From an uncultured Nitrospira sp. (lineage in GTDB: Bacteria > Nitrospirota > Nitrospiria > Nitrospirales > Nitrospiraceae), in assembly GCA_902500995.1 (NCBI GenBank), contig CABVSR010000002.1, positions 207,203 through 271,202 of the forward strand: DNA of 64,000 bases, given 5' to 3'. Shown here in pieces: positions 52,083 to 60,582 of the stretch (position 1 is the first letter of the stretch; the number at the start of each line of letters is the position of its first letter). Below the pieces are notes generated by a model. It saw only the letters and a list, made by a program, of their open reading frames with translations, did not search any database and had not been told where the DNA came from. The translations under genes were made by a program, and so were the position numbers.

Positions 52083-54062
52083 ATGAGCACACTCTTCAAA
52101 GGCTTCGAACGGATCGAGGACGCGCGCGAACGATTATCCGGGCCGAGTTTTCTCGCCGGCCTGTTTGACGGCAGGCCGGACTTCGAGCTGCTCCTTACGC
52201 CTCCCGAGCCTCCCGAGGAACAAGCGGCCGGCGCTGCCTTCTGTAGACAGATCGAGGCCTTTCTGAGGCATGAGGTGGACCCCGATCAAATCGAGCGTGA
52301 GGCGAAAATTCCCGACGCAGTGATTCAGGGCCTCTTCAAACTCGGCGCGTTCGGGATGAAGATTCCGAAATCCTACGGCGGGCTGGGCTTCTCGTATACG
52401 AACTATGGCCGCGTCCTGACGTTGATGGCGAGTTGGAGCAACATTCTCGCGTTGACGGTCGCCGTGCCACAGTCCATCGGAATTGCCATGCCGATCCTTT
52501 TGTTCGGCAACGACAGCCAAAAGCAGCACTATCTTCCCCTGGTGGCGAAGGAAGCCCTCTCTGCCTTCGCCCTCACGGAACCGTTGACCGGCTCCGATGC
52601 GGCAAATGTGCGGACGGAGGCAGTCCTCGACGGCAGCGGCAGGCAGTTCCTCGTCAACGGCGAAAAACTCTGGTGCACGAACGGGCCGATCGCGCGTTAT
52701 GCCACGCTCATCGCCCGTGTTCCGGCGCGGCGGGTGGTTCTGGAGGGACAGACATCCTGGATCCCGGTACCTGAAGGGAAGGGAGCCGACGACCGGGTCC
52801 ACACCGCCTTCATCCTGGATATGTCCGCGCCGGGTGTGCAGGTTCGTCAACGTTGCCAGTTCGAAGGCTGCCGCGGGATTGAAAACGCCCACATGACGAT
52901 GCAGCAGGTGCGGGTTCCGGTCGAGAACGTCATCGGTGAGGTGGGAAAAGGGTTGAAATATGCCCTGACGATTCTGAACGTGGGGCGCGGCATCAGCATT
53001 CCCGCCATTTGTCTCGGCATGGCGAAGCAGGCCTGGCAACCGACCTTGGATCGCGCGAATGCCCGGGTCACGTTTCACAAACCGCTGGCGGAACGGCAGA
53101 CCCAGCAGATCCGGCTCGGCGACATGGCCGGTCATCTGTTTGCCATGGAAGCGCTGTCAGTGATGGTCTGGCGGCTGGCCGATCAACATCGACATGACAT
53201 TCGCATCGAAGCCGCGGTCGCCAAGATTTTCTGCTCCGAACATACGATTCAGTTTTTGCGGGACGCGCAAATTCTGTTCGGCGGCATGGGCTACGAAACC
53301 GCTGCCTCCAAGATGGCGCGCGGGGAAGCAGCCTTCGGGATCGAGCAACTCGTGCGGGATGCGGAGATGTACCGGATCGGCGAAGGTGCGACGGACATCT
53401 TGCGCCCGTTTATCGTACGCGAAGGTTTGAGTCATCATCTGGATCGTGCCAAGCCGCTGTACTCCGGCGACCTCTCGATACTGGACCAGCTCACACACAT
53501 GGTGAAGCTCGCGGGCTTCTATGGGCCCTGGTATATGCGGCAGTGGCTGAGACGCCCGCTGCCGGACGATCCGGCCCTTTCGCATCCTCAGGTCAGGCCG
53601 GTGTTGCAGTATGTCGAACGCACCAGCCGGCGCCTGGCGAGAGAAACGTTTTATGCCATGGTGCGCTTCCAAGCGGCGTTTCAAGACGAGCAGCGGGTGC
53701 AGAACCGGATTGAATCGATCGGTGAAGACCTGCTGGCGTTGGTTGCCACCGTGCTCTACGCCGAACAGCAGACCAGGCTCGAAGGCTGGGCGACCGTGTG
53801 GGAACTGGCCGAGGCCTTTGACGTCGCTGCGCGGCAGCGGATCAGCCAACGGCTCCGCGAAATCCGGCACCACCGGGACGGGCTGACAGCCACGACCGGT
53901 GTGCAGGCGCTGAAGGGCTACTACCCTGGCCTCTCGTCAGGCATCGTGCATCGCCGGCTGGATGATTACCGGCGCCAAGCCGCGGTATCGGACGCCATCC
54001 CCATGGCGATGGCGTCCCAGTCCGTGCGCATGAAAGACCAGCGCCGCATCAATCAATCATGA
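52083..54062 (+). CDS. Large acyl-CoA dehydrogenase (second copy)
   Basis: The 659-aa enzyme is paralogous to that at 21492-23417, with FGMKIPKSYGGLGFSYTNYG, FALTEPLTGSDAANV, KLWCTNGP and LFGGMGYETAASKMARGE in the helical domain. The residues RIGEGATDILRPFI mark the region of the catalytic glutamate. A C-terminal extension of about 200 residues is present, as in VLCAD. It is the last gene of the rightward train and might serve isovaleryl-, 2-methylbutyryl- or butyryl-CoA, although its size is that of long-chain types. GAGGT lies before the ATG at 52083. Confidence 0.88.
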   Translation: MSTLFKGFERIEDARERLSGPSFLAGLFDGRPDFELLLTPPEPPEEQAAGAAFCRQIEAFLRHEVDPDQIEREAKIPDAVIQGLFKLGAFGMKIPKSYGGLGFSYTNYGRVLTLMASWSNILALTVAVPQSIGIAMPILLFGNDSQKQHYLPLVAKEALSAFALTEPLTGSDAANVRTEAVLDGSGRQFLVNGEKLWCTNGPIARYATLIARVPARRVVLEGQTSWIPVPEGKGADDRVHTAFILDMSAPGVQVRQRCQFEGCRGIENAHMTMQQVRVPVENVIGEVGKGLKYALTILNVGRGISIPAICLGMAKQAWQPTLDRANARVTFHKPLAERQTQQIRLGDMAGHLFAMEALSVMVWRLADQHRHDIRIEAAVAKIFCSEHTIQFLRDAQILFGGMGYETAASKMARGEAAFGIEQLVRDAEMYRIGEGATDILRPFIVREGLSHHLDRAKPLYSGDLSILDQLTHMVKLAGFYGPWYMRQWLRRPLPDDPALSHPQVRPVLQYVERTSRRLARETFYAMVRFQAAFQDEQRVQNRIESIGEDLLALVATVLYAEQQTRLEGWATVWELAEAFDVAARQRISQRLREIRHHRDGLTATTGVQALKGYYPGLSSGIVHRRLDDYRRQAAVSDAIPMAMASQSVRMKDQRRINQS

Positions 54063-54101
54063 CGACCGCTTGCGACGGTCCATCGGCTCACGCTCAATCC
54101 C

Positions 54102-55031
54102 TCAGCTCTTCCCAAGGCCCAGGCCGGCGATCACTTCGACTTTCAACGGCGGGTTGGCTTCGCCCATGACCAGGGTGCGCATCGGGAAAGGAATTTCAAT
54201 GTTCTGGGCATCGAAGGCTTGCTTGAGACGGCGGCGATATTCACGCCCAATCTTCCATTGTTCAGCGGGTTTCGTTTTGATTCGTGCCCGGAGCGTCACG
54301 GCGCTATCCGCAAAATTTTCAATGCCGACCACTTCGATCGGTTCAATGATCAGCCGGCCCAGTTCCGGGTCTTGGCGCAGTGCTTCCCCGACCGACTGCA
54401 TGAGCGCCACCACCCGGTCCGTATCCTCCCGATAGGCCACGCCCATATCCAGCACAAACGCCGACCAGTCTTTGGTCATATTGGACAGGGTGGTGATCCC
54501 GCCATTGGGAAACACGTGCACCACCCCGGAGAAATCACGCAACGAGATCGTCCTGAACGTAATGGTCTCCACCGCCCCGCCGGTTCCGTTGATCACGGCC
54601 ACATCACCCAGCCGGATGTGATCTTCCAGAATGATGAAGAACCCGCTGATCAGATCACGCACCAGATTTTGGGCGCCGAAGCCGACAGCCAGACCGAGAA
54701 TCCCTGCCCCGGCCAGGATCGGCGCGACGTCCAGCCCCACCAACTGCAGCGATTCGATGATGATGATCGCCCAAATCCCCGACAACGCGATGGTCCGGAG
54801 AATTCCTGTCAACGTGGCAGCCCGCTTGGAGGCGGTTCCTGATTCCTGATCCTGCTTGTCGCTGGCCACAATCATCACGCGCTCCAGCTGGCGGAGGCCA
54901 AGGCGCACGAATCGGATGGCCACGTACCCGATCGCCAAGACCAATCCGATCCGAAGAATGGCGATCCCCACCGTCGCAGACATCGTGAGGAGCCAGGCAC
55001 CGATCGTGTCCACTGAGATTCCGGTCATCAT
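54102..55031 (-). CDS. mscS: Small-conductance mechanosensitive channel (MscS family)
   Basis: The 309-aa protein has three membrane helices (about 15-45, 70-95 and 98-120) and the MscS pore/beta region GAGILGLAVGFGAQNLVRDLI with FIILEDHIRLGD and VFPNGGITTLSNMTKD. The C-terminal domain forms the cytoplasmic cage. It opens under membrane tension and releases solutes on osmotic downshock. The ATG at 55031 has GGAGG five bases upstream. It is transcribed towards the end of the catabolic operon. Confidence 0.93.
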   Translation of the reverse strand: MMTGISVDTIGAWLLTMSATVGIAILRIGLVLAIGYVAIRFVRLGLRQLERVMIVASDKQDQESGTASKRAATLTGILRTIALSGIWAIIIIESLQLVGLDVAPILAGAGILGLAVGFGAQNLVRDLISGFFIILEDHIRLGDVAVINGTGGAVETITFRTISLRDFSGVVHVFPNGGITTLSNMTKDWSAFVLDMGVAYREDTDRVVALMQSVGEALRQDPELGRLIIEPIEVVGIENFADSAVTLRARIKTKPAEQWKIGREYRRRLKQAFDAQNIEIPFPMRTLVMGEANPPLKVEVIAGLGLGKS

Positions 55032-55162
55032 GCGGGCCTCCAATTTACCAGCGCAACCGGCGCGCCTCTGTCGTCATAACCTTCAGCTTAGCGTCATACC
55101 ACCCTCGGACGACTCTCTCCAAGCGGTGGGCTGACGGCCATCCGGTTTCGTGAGGCCATCGG

Positions 55163-55192
55163 TAGACACTTCAGGGGCATTTCAGTTATGAT
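55163..55192 (+). promoter_or_regulatory. Promoter of the tRNA gene
   Basis: TAGACA (55163-55168, 5 of 6 to the -35 consensus) and TATGAT (55187-55192, 5 of 6) are separated by 18 bp. Transcription should start about 30 bases before the tRNA. Confidence 0.65.
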
Positions 55193-55227
55193 CCGCGTTC
55201 CCTTCTTCGCGCAACCAATCGTGCCGT

Positions 55228-55303
55228 GGCGGTGTAGCTCAGTTGGTAGAGCAGCGGACTCATAAGCCGCGGGTCACCCGTTCAATCCGGGTCACCGCCA
55301 CCA
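55228..55303 (+). tRNA. tRNA with CAU anticodon (Met, or Ile if lysidine-modified)
   Basis: The 76-nt gene folds as a cloverleaf with acceptor GGCGGTG/CACCGCC, D-arm GCTC/GAGC, anticodon loop CTCATAA, T-arm ACCCG-TTCAATC-CGGGT and an encoded CCA at 55301-55303. The anticodon stem GCGGA/GCCGC has an A-G mismatch next to the loop. Initiator features are absent, so elongator Met or Ile(CAU) is meant. It is the attachment site of the element that follows. Confidence 0.93.
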
Positions 55304-56511
55304 ATCAATTCCCCTGTAGAATCAATCGGCTTATCAGTTTGCTGCTCTACCGCCATCACCCCTGCTAATAGCGGCGGGTACGAAGCGGGTACGATACCCG
55401 CCTCGTCCAGCTTATTGACCCATTCTCGGTTTTGACTTGGAAACAGATGCCCATAGGTGTCCATCGTCACCTGGATGCTGCTATGCCCTGCTTGCTCCTG
55501 AATGTACTTCGGATGCGCCCCCTGATTGATCAAGAGCGAAACGAACGAATGTCGCAAGTCATGGAAACGAACCGTTCGTATCTCAGCCTTTTCAAGACAG
55601 CGGTACCAAGTCCGCCGTAGGTTCCGGTCATCCCATCGTTGCCCTTCAGGAGATAGAAAGACCCATAGGGCCATTTCGGTTCCACTGTTCATCGCTTCCA
55701 GTTGTCGGATTTCCTTGAGCCTTCGGAGCTCTTCTTGAAGCTGACGGCTCATGTCTACCCGCCTGATCTTATGTGATTTGGTGGTCGTTTCCTTTCTCAT
55801 CACAACAGCTCGCCTGACTTCAAGAAAGCCCCCATTGAAGTCGATGTCCCCCCATTGCAGCCCGATAAGCTCCCCCATTCGCAGGCCCGTTCTAGCTGCA
55901 CAGAGTAAAACGGGAAACAAATGGGGGTAATCATCTTTGGCTGTCTTCAGAAGGGTGACAACTTCCCCTGTAGTCAACGGCTGCAAATGTTGTCTTTTGT
56001 CTCCTGAGCCTTTCAGGAGCCGTCCTAAGCGGCTCGCAGGATTAAAGGTCACCAAGCCGTCTTCAATCGCGACGTTATACGCTGCCTTAAGAGGAACCAA
56101 GCAGTTCTGAATCGTGCCTTTCGACATGCCTTCTTTACTAAGTCTGGCAATCAGTCGTTTAACCTCTTCCCGCTTCAACTGATGCAGCAAACATTGACCA
56201 AAGGCAGGAATAAGGTGTTTTCCTATGGCCCGTGCATACCCTCGATATGTGCTCGGCTTGCAGTGTATCTTGGCATACGTCTCTAACCAGTCTTCAAGAT
56301 AGGCTTTGACCGTCGGCATTTTCTGATCTGGCTGCGACAGGGCCAGGGGTTCTCCACTCGCCTCTGCCCATTTAATCTTCGCGTCCATCTTCTCAGCGAA
56401 TTCCTTAGCTTGCTTCTTGTCTCGAAATGACTTTGTGAGCTGACGACCTTGGGAGTACGCGATGACTCGCCAGCCAGGCCGGTCTTTTCTTTTTGTAATC
56501 CATGCCCCCAT
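55282..56511 (-). CDS. int: Tyrosine recombinase/integrase
   Basis: The 409-aa protein has an N-terminal arm-binding domain (GAWITKRKDRPGWRVIAYS), a SAM-like core-binding domain (about 65-155) and the catalytic domain with the set Arg (ARTGLRMGEL), Lys (KSHKIRRVDM region), HDLRHSF, GHSS and the nucleophile Tyr in MDTYGHL. It integrates by site-specific recombination at the tRNA; its last codons are read from the tRNA 3' end, so its C-terminus depends on the junction. It is the leftmost gene of a leftward series. Confidence 0.95.
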   Translation of the reverse strand: MGAWITKRKDRPGWRVIAYSQGRQLTKSFRDKKQAKEFAEKMDAKIKWAEASGEPLALSQPDQKMPTVKAYLEDWLETYAKIHCKPSTYRGYARAIGKHLIPAFGQCLLHQLKREEVKRLIARLSKEGMSKGTIQNCLVPLKAAYNVAIEDGLVTFNPASRLGRLLKGSGDKRQHLQPLTTGEVVTLLKTAKDDYPHLFPVLLCAARTGLRMGELIGLQWGDIDFNGGFLEVRRAVVMRKETTTKSHKIRRVDMSRQLQEELRRLKEIRQLEAMNSGTEMALWVFLSPEGQRWDDRNLRRTWYRCLEKAEIRTVRFHDLRHSFVSLLINQGAHPKYIQEQAGHSSIQVTMDTYGHLFPSQNREWVNKLDEAGIVPASYPPLLAGVMAVEQQTDKPIDSTGELIGGGDPD

Positions 56512-56539
56512 AGCCCCTCCTTTTCTGACTAGCTAGGTT

Positions 56540-56800
56540 CTAGGCTAGGTTTTCTAGGTTGAATAGTTCGGATTCGATCAAGCCGACTTGCGCCCCATCA
56601 CCAACTTGATTCGAGACCATTCTGGCTAAGTGCTCAAAGTACGCATAAACCGTCAACGGCGGAACTCCTTCGCCGAGTAAAGCACTCTTAGCCGTCTTCA
56701 AATCTTCGTGGGTCAGTGACTCCAGACTGCCTGGGAAATAGCTATTCCAAAACTTCGTGAAATCGACCCGAGTGACCATCTCCTGAGGAGTCTTTGTCAT
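56540..56800 (-). CDS. Small acidic hypothetical protein (86 aa)
   Basis: A GGGGG sequence lies four bases before the ATG. The protein is acidic and mostly helical (FWNSYFPGSLESLTHEDL, VYAYFEHLARMVS) without signal or membrane segment. It lies 28 bp upstream of the integrase on the same strand, so it may be co-transcribed and regulate it. A perfect inverted repeat at 56821-56838 lies just upstream. No family recognised. Confidence 0.55.
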   Translation of the reverse strand: MTKTPQEMVTRVDFTKFWNSYFPGSLESLTHEDLKTAKSALLGEGVPPLTVYAYFEHLARMVSNQVGDGAQVGLIESELFNLENLA

Positions 56801-56820
56801 GTTGCCCCCGTTAATAATTG

Positions 56821-56915
56821 GTCAGCGGAAGTGCTGACGCTCTCAATGCTAGCAATACTATCCGTGATAGTCAATTGATCTTGACACTAAATTATTGCTA
56901 TGCGAGCATAGGCAA
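56821..56915. promoter_or_regulatory. Divergent control region with three inverted repeats
   Basis: Between the leftward 86-aa gene and the rightward RHH gene are GTCAGC-N6-GCTGAC (56821-56838), ACTATC-CGT-GATAGT (56857-56871) and TTGCTATGC-GA-GCATAGGCAA with one bulge (56895-56915). A TTGACA at 56881-56886 and a TAGAAT at 56926-56931 are present but not at standard spacing. Such repeats suit the RHH protein encoded next. Confidence 0.5.
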
Positions 56916-56940
56916 CATAACGTTATAGAATAGTGAGTGT

Positions 56941-57135
56941 ATGTCGCAACCTTCTAAGACCGACAAAGAGACAACAGTTTTGTATATCCGCGAAGCCCCG
57001 GTATCGCTCGCTAGGAAGCTGCGTGCTGCTGCGGCTTTAGCGGGACACCGAGGCATCCCGGACTATGTGATTGAAGTCCTTACGAAGCACACGGAAGAAC
57101 TGGAACGGAAAGGGTTTCTGCCAAAGTCGAAGTAG
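56941..57135 (+). CDS. Ribbon-helix-helix DNA-binding protein
   Basis: The 64-aa protein has an N-terminal strand TTVLYIREAP, then helix VSLARKLRAAAALAGHR and helix IPDYVIEVLTKHTEEL, the pattern of RHH (Arc/CopG-like) proteins. It may autoregulate via the palindromes upstream or act as antitoxin; no partner toxin adjoins on the same strand. TAGAAT about 10 bases before the ATG suggests a very short leader. Its last 56 bases overlap the convergent gene at 57080-58126. Confidence 0.65.
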   Translation: MSQPSKTDKETTVLYIREAPVSLARKLRAAAALAGHRGIPDYVIEVLTKHTEELERKGFLPKSK

Positions 57136-58126
57136 CCCCCCGTAGTTCTGTCAGCGCTTTTCCTACTGCCTTCACCACGGAAATCCAATTCCCCGACCAT
57201 GATTGCCGAAACAACCGGGCTGAGGGATACCACGGGCTGTCAGTTCGACTCTCAAGCCAGCGCCAATCTGCCTCCGACGGCAGCATGATCCACACAGGTT
57301 TGCCCATAGCTCCCGCCAGGTGCGCAACGGCTGTATCCACGGTAATAACCAGATCAAGCCGACTTATTGCATCTGCCGTGTCGGCAAAGTCGTGAAGCTG
57401 GGGGTTCAAGTCCTGTATCAACCTTGCAAGTCCAAGTTGGATAATCTCACGTGTCGCCGGGCCAACCTGCAGGCTGTACCAAGAGACTCCTGGTAGTTGC
57501 AGCAAAGGCAGCAGATAGGCCAGCGAAAGCGACCGTCGTTGGTCATTCGCATGCTCTGGATTCCCTGCCCACACCAGGCCGACCTTTAGCCCCGCCGTTG
57601 CTTTGAGACACACAGATAATTCCATGGGGGACAACAAATACGGTCCTTCAGGAATCGTCTCTAGCGTGGTTCCGAAAAAATACGGCAAACTGAGTATCGA
57701 GGCGTGGTAGTCATAGCTCGCCCCGGATAAATCTTCAGGCGTAGTATAGATTCTGGATACACCGCTGACTGTCTTGAACAAACGCCCTAAAACGGGGGGA
57801 CAAGCAATGACTACAAGTCCCCCGCGTTCGACTACCAGGGGCGCATACCGAATAAATTGGATGTTATCGCCGTAGCCTTGTTCGGCCCACAACAAGACTG
57901 TTTTTCCGTCCAGCTTAGATCCATCCCACCGAGGTACAGGCAGGGTCGGGATTCCTTCGGCAGCAAGATAGGACGGGCACTGTAAACGCCATTCAAGTTG
58001 CTGAAAGCCCTCCAGTAAGTGCCCATCGGTTAAGAGATCGAATCCTAGGTTTCGGTGTGCGACATATTCCACAGGTTCTAGCTGGCGCATCGCTCCTTGC
58101 TGGTTTCTTGATTGCGCCTTGCTCAT
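57080..58126 (-). CDS. Glycosyltransferase-like protein with remnant TPR
   Basis: The 348-aa protein starts with one TPR-like unit (VAHRNLGFDLLTDGHLLEGFQ, residues about 21-41) and continues as the heptosyltransferase/GT-B-like domain found in TPR-linked glycosyltransferases: VLLWAEQGYGDNIQFIRY, KVGLVWAGNPEHANDQRRSL, DLVITVDTAVAHLAGAMGK and LPSEADWRWL. Most relatives have many TPRs before this; here they are nearly absent. It lies within the mobile element and overlaps the RHH gene tail to tail by 56 bp, so it looks like cargo. Acceptor unknown. Confidence 0.75.
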   Translation of the reverse strand: MSKAQSRNQQGAMRQLEPVEYVAHRNLGFDLLTDGHLLEGFQQLEWRLQCPSYLAAEGIPTLPVPRWDGSKLDGKTVLLWAEQGYGDNIQFIRYAPLVVERGGLVVIACPPVLGRLFKTVSGVSRIYTTPEDLSGASYDYHASILSLPYFFGTTLETIPEGPYLLSPMELSVCLKATAGLKVGLVWAGNPEHANDQRRSLSLAYLLPLLQLPGVSWYSLQVGPATREIIQLGLARLIQDLNPQLHDFADTADAISRLDLVITVDTAVAHLAGAMGKPVWIMLPSEADWRWLESRTDSPWYPSARLFRQSWSGNWISVVKAVGKALTELRGATSTLAETLSVPVLPCAS

Positions 58127-58413
58127 TCAGTTTCGCCATTCTGAATGCAGAGCTTACTATTCTCATGTTTAAACAATTGGTTATGGCAGAACATGTATGC
58201 TAGTTGCCTCAAATTCGTGAAACCCTCCTTTTTGTCGCGGCTTACTGGTGAAGGTGATCCGGCCATCACCCGCAGCCAGGGAATATCCTGAGTATGAAGA
58301 GGGAATATTCATGCTTAAAATAGCTTTACTCATGTGGCTATGGATAACTTATGCATGAACTCCTCAGGAGAGCTCTTTTTGTCTATTCTTGAGAATATAA
58401 ACCTAGCTAAGAG
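58127..58413. other. Non-coding stretch with terminator and palindromes
   Basis: No gene is evident. At its right edge CCTAGCT-AAG-AGCTAGG (58402-58418, read on the minus strand and followed by TTTATATT) includes the excisionase stop codon and is a likely intrinsic terminator. TATTCT-TG-AGAATA (58384-58397) is a perfect palindrome. A CTCC-TCA-GGAG hairpin followed by a T-run faces the plus strand at about 58362-58382. Confidence 0.5.
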
Positions 58414-58668
58414 CTAGGCTGCCTTCCCTCGATTGAGATCCGCCAGAACATCATTAACCAGAGCATCTAGGTCTAGCTTAGGGGCCTGTCTCTTAGTCAA
58501 ATACGCGTCTATGTCCGTTGGCCTGATGAGGACTTTGCCGCGCATGGTGCCTTGGTGCACAGTGAGGCCCCCCGTTATCCACCGTTTAATCGTCTTCTTT
58601 GACACGCTGGCGTACTGCGCCGCTCCGGCAATCGACAAATAACCGGGTTGAACTGGCACAAGCTTCAT
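58414..58668 (-). CDS. Excisionase-like HTH protein (84 aa)
   Basis: The protein has a MerR/HTH_17-type winged helix: YLSIAGAAQYASVSKKTIKR, WITGGLTVHQ, then GKVLIRPTDIDAYL. This is the form of excisionases and AlpA-like regulators that help excise integrated elements. A helical tail of about 25 residues follows. It is followed by a terminator and preceded by an iteron-like repeat tract. Confidence 0.8.
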   Translation of the reverse strand: MKLVPVQPGYLSIAGAAQYASVSKKTIKRWITGGLTVHQGTMRGKVLIRPTDIDAYLTKRQAPKLDLDALVNDVLADLNRGKAA

Positions 58669-58686
58669 CTGCCCCCCTTGGTTGTG

Positions 58687-58780
58687 CTGGTTGCTGGGTT
58701 AACACATATAATTATGGGGTTGGTTCCTGGTTGGTTGGTGGTTATGCGTGTAATATATACACGCTACAACCAGCAACCGG
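58687..58780. repeat. Iteron-like GGTTG repeats with palindromes (possible origin)
   Basis: The tract holds repeated GGTTG/GGTTGG words, CTGGTTGCTGGGTT at 58687-58700 answered by the inverse AACCAGCAACCGG at 58768-58780, and a perfect GCGTGTA-ATATA-TACACGC palindrome at 58746-58764. It lies at the 3' side of the replication-type ATPase gene. This could be a replication origin or an excisionase binding array. Confidence 0.5.
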
Positions 58781-58815
58781 ACCAAGAGAACCACGCGGCC
58801 CTACTCTAGCTTTGC

Positions 58816-60573
58816 CTATCCGGGCCTATAGAGTTTTGCATTCTGTCTTGCTGTACCCACTAGCCTTGCTCTAGATTTTGCTACTAGAGCATCAACAGTG
58901 AAACGAACTGTACTTTTGCTCAATCCTGAAGCTTTCTCCAGGGCGGCCTTAGAAACTCCAGCCTCTCCCGTAACCGACGGCTCAGGGGGCAAACTACCTA
59001 GTAGGCTATGTATCGTGTCCTCCGATACTTCCACCTTGGATTCCTTGTCTAGGCTGTCGGCCTTTAGCCGGTACACCGCCGGAGCCTCGGGGGGACCTTC
59101 TGACTCAATCACGAGTTTAAACGCCTCGGGGGGCGGTCCTAGTTTTGTCTGGATGCTCAGCTTTGCTTCGCCGTATTTCTTTCCCCTTGGCTCTAGGAAC
59201 AACGAAGTCTGAGACCAGGCACCTAGGACAAACGACCCGTTTAGCTCTTGAGACCCCCGACCATGACGACCATGTCCTTGCCCTTTTCTGAAATGATGAA
59301 TCACTCGGAAGCTACAGCCGTATTTTCTCGTCAACCCGTCAAAGATGCTGACGAGCTTCGTGGTGTCCCGTGGCGAATAAATATCTAGAGCTGTGACTTT
59401 GAAGAGCGCATCAATATAAATGATGCGCGGCCTGAACCTCTCGATGGTCCGCTCTAAGCTCACGACCCACGCCGGATCATCTAAGGAAAACTTAGACCAG
59501 GCGGCCACGAGGAACCACGCATCGAGTTCTTGCCTTACGGCTTCGTTGCTCGGATCGAGACCATAGCCCCGGAGAAAGGCATCAATCCGTGTCTTCACAA
59601 GCTGGGGCGAATCGTCTTCTTCAATAAACAAAACCCGCTGACGTTCAGGGACTTCAAACTTCGCGCATACTGGCCTCCCGAGGGCTAAGCACAAGGCTTC
59701 TTCGAGCGCATACAAGGTCTTCCCTAGCTTCTCCTCGCCAGCAATCCAGCCGTTGGCCTCCGCCGGGAGTAAGTCCCTAATCAATGGCGCAGACACGGGA
59801 ATCTGCTTCGCGAGAAAGCTCCCGAGTCCTACGGCAAGGGCGCGGGGGGCAATTTGCTGAATCGGCAATGCTCGGAATGCGTCAACCGTATGCACAATTA
59901 GGTAGTCATCAAGGCCTACCTTGCCCTGCTCTCCTTGGGGCAGCCTGACGGAAAATACCGTAGCCCCCCGCTGAGCTAACTCATTGGCCAGTGCGATTTC
60001 TGCCTGTGCAACTTCTGGCTTCGTTGCCGCGTCCGAATCGAACACTATCGAGACCCTACGCCCTTCCCACCGAATACGATCTAGATCGCTAATGGGAACG
60101 CTATTGTTTATAACGCTTTTGTCTTCATGGTCCTTCGTGCGCCAGGACCAGACTCCCGGCAATGCCACACAGAAAAGCCCTTCCTGACATGCCTTTAATG
60201 CCTTCTTCTCTCCCTCGGTGATGTACAAATCCTGCGAAACATCCGACAAAGCCCCAGCCGCAAAAATGGGGGGCACGTAGAGCTTGTTTGTGCTTTCTTT
60301 AGGGCTTCGATACCGTTTCCCATCTTGTCCACCATCGTCTAATTTGACACGAGCATAGGTTTCATCCTGGACATTGAGGTATGGAATCACCATTCCTATG
60401 CTGCGCACCGGAAAACCCAAAAGCTCGCTGACTGCCCCACTCGATGCAGTATGGACTCCGCTTGCCGTAATGGTTTCGTCACTCAAGCCAGAGCTGCGAA
60501 GATCTGCCAAATGATGCCCATTTAGTACGCCGATGGTTGCCAACCGCTCCTGCTTGCTCTGCTTCACCTCCAT
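58816..60573 (-). CDS. Replication protein: TOPRIM-like (DUF3854) domain plus RepA-like ATPase
   Basis: The 585-aa protein has an N-terminal region typical of element primases (VIPYLNVQDETYARVKLDDG), a DUF3854/TOPRIM-like part (YITEGEKKALKACQEGLF, VALPGVWSWR, IVFDSDAATKPEV) and a RecA/RepA-type ATPase from about residue 265 (Walker A AGEEKLGKTLYALE, Walker B IIYIDALF, GRHGRGSQELNGSFV). A C-terminal winged helix (about 535-580; VSKAALEKASGLSKSTVRF) closes it. It probably primes or unwinds the element's own DNA. It is 9 bp downstream of a small HTH gene. Confidence 0.82.
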   Translation of the reverse strand: MEVKQSKQERLATIGVLNGHHLADLRSSGLSDETITASGVHTASSGAVSELLGFPVRSIGMVIPYLNVQDETYARVKLDDGGQDGKRYRSPKESTNKLYVPPIFAAGALSDVSQDLYITEGEKKALKACQEGLFCVALPGVWSWRTKDHEDKSVINNSVPISDLDRIRWEGRRVSIVFDSDAATKPEVAQAEIALANELAQRGATVFSVRLPQGEQGKVGLDDYLIVHTVDAFRALPIQQIAPRALAVGLGSFLAKQIPVSAPLIRDLLPAEANGWIAGEEKLGKTLYALEEALCLALGRPVCAKFEVPERQRVLFIEEDDSPQLVKTRIDAFLRGYGLDPSNEAVRQELDAWFLVAAWSKFSLDDPAWVVSLERTIERFRPRIIYIDALFKVTALDIYSPRDTTKLVSIFDGLTRKYGCSFRVIHHFRKGQGHGRHGRGSQELNGSFVLGAWSQTSLFLEPRGKKYGEAKLSIQTKLGPPPEAFKLVIESEGPPEAPAVYRLKADSLDKESKVEVSEDTIHSLLGSLPPEPSVTGEAGVSKAALEKASGLSKSTVRFTVDALVAKSRARLVGTARQNAKLYRPG

Positions 60574-60582
60574 TTCTCCTCC

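Noticed and set aside
54064..54080. Terminator after the last rightward gene
   Set aside because: GACCG-N7-CGGTC forms only a 5-bp stem and has no T-run.
58687..58780. CRISPR array
   Set aside because: Repeat units are short, irregular and not separated by spacers of constant size; no cas gene is present.
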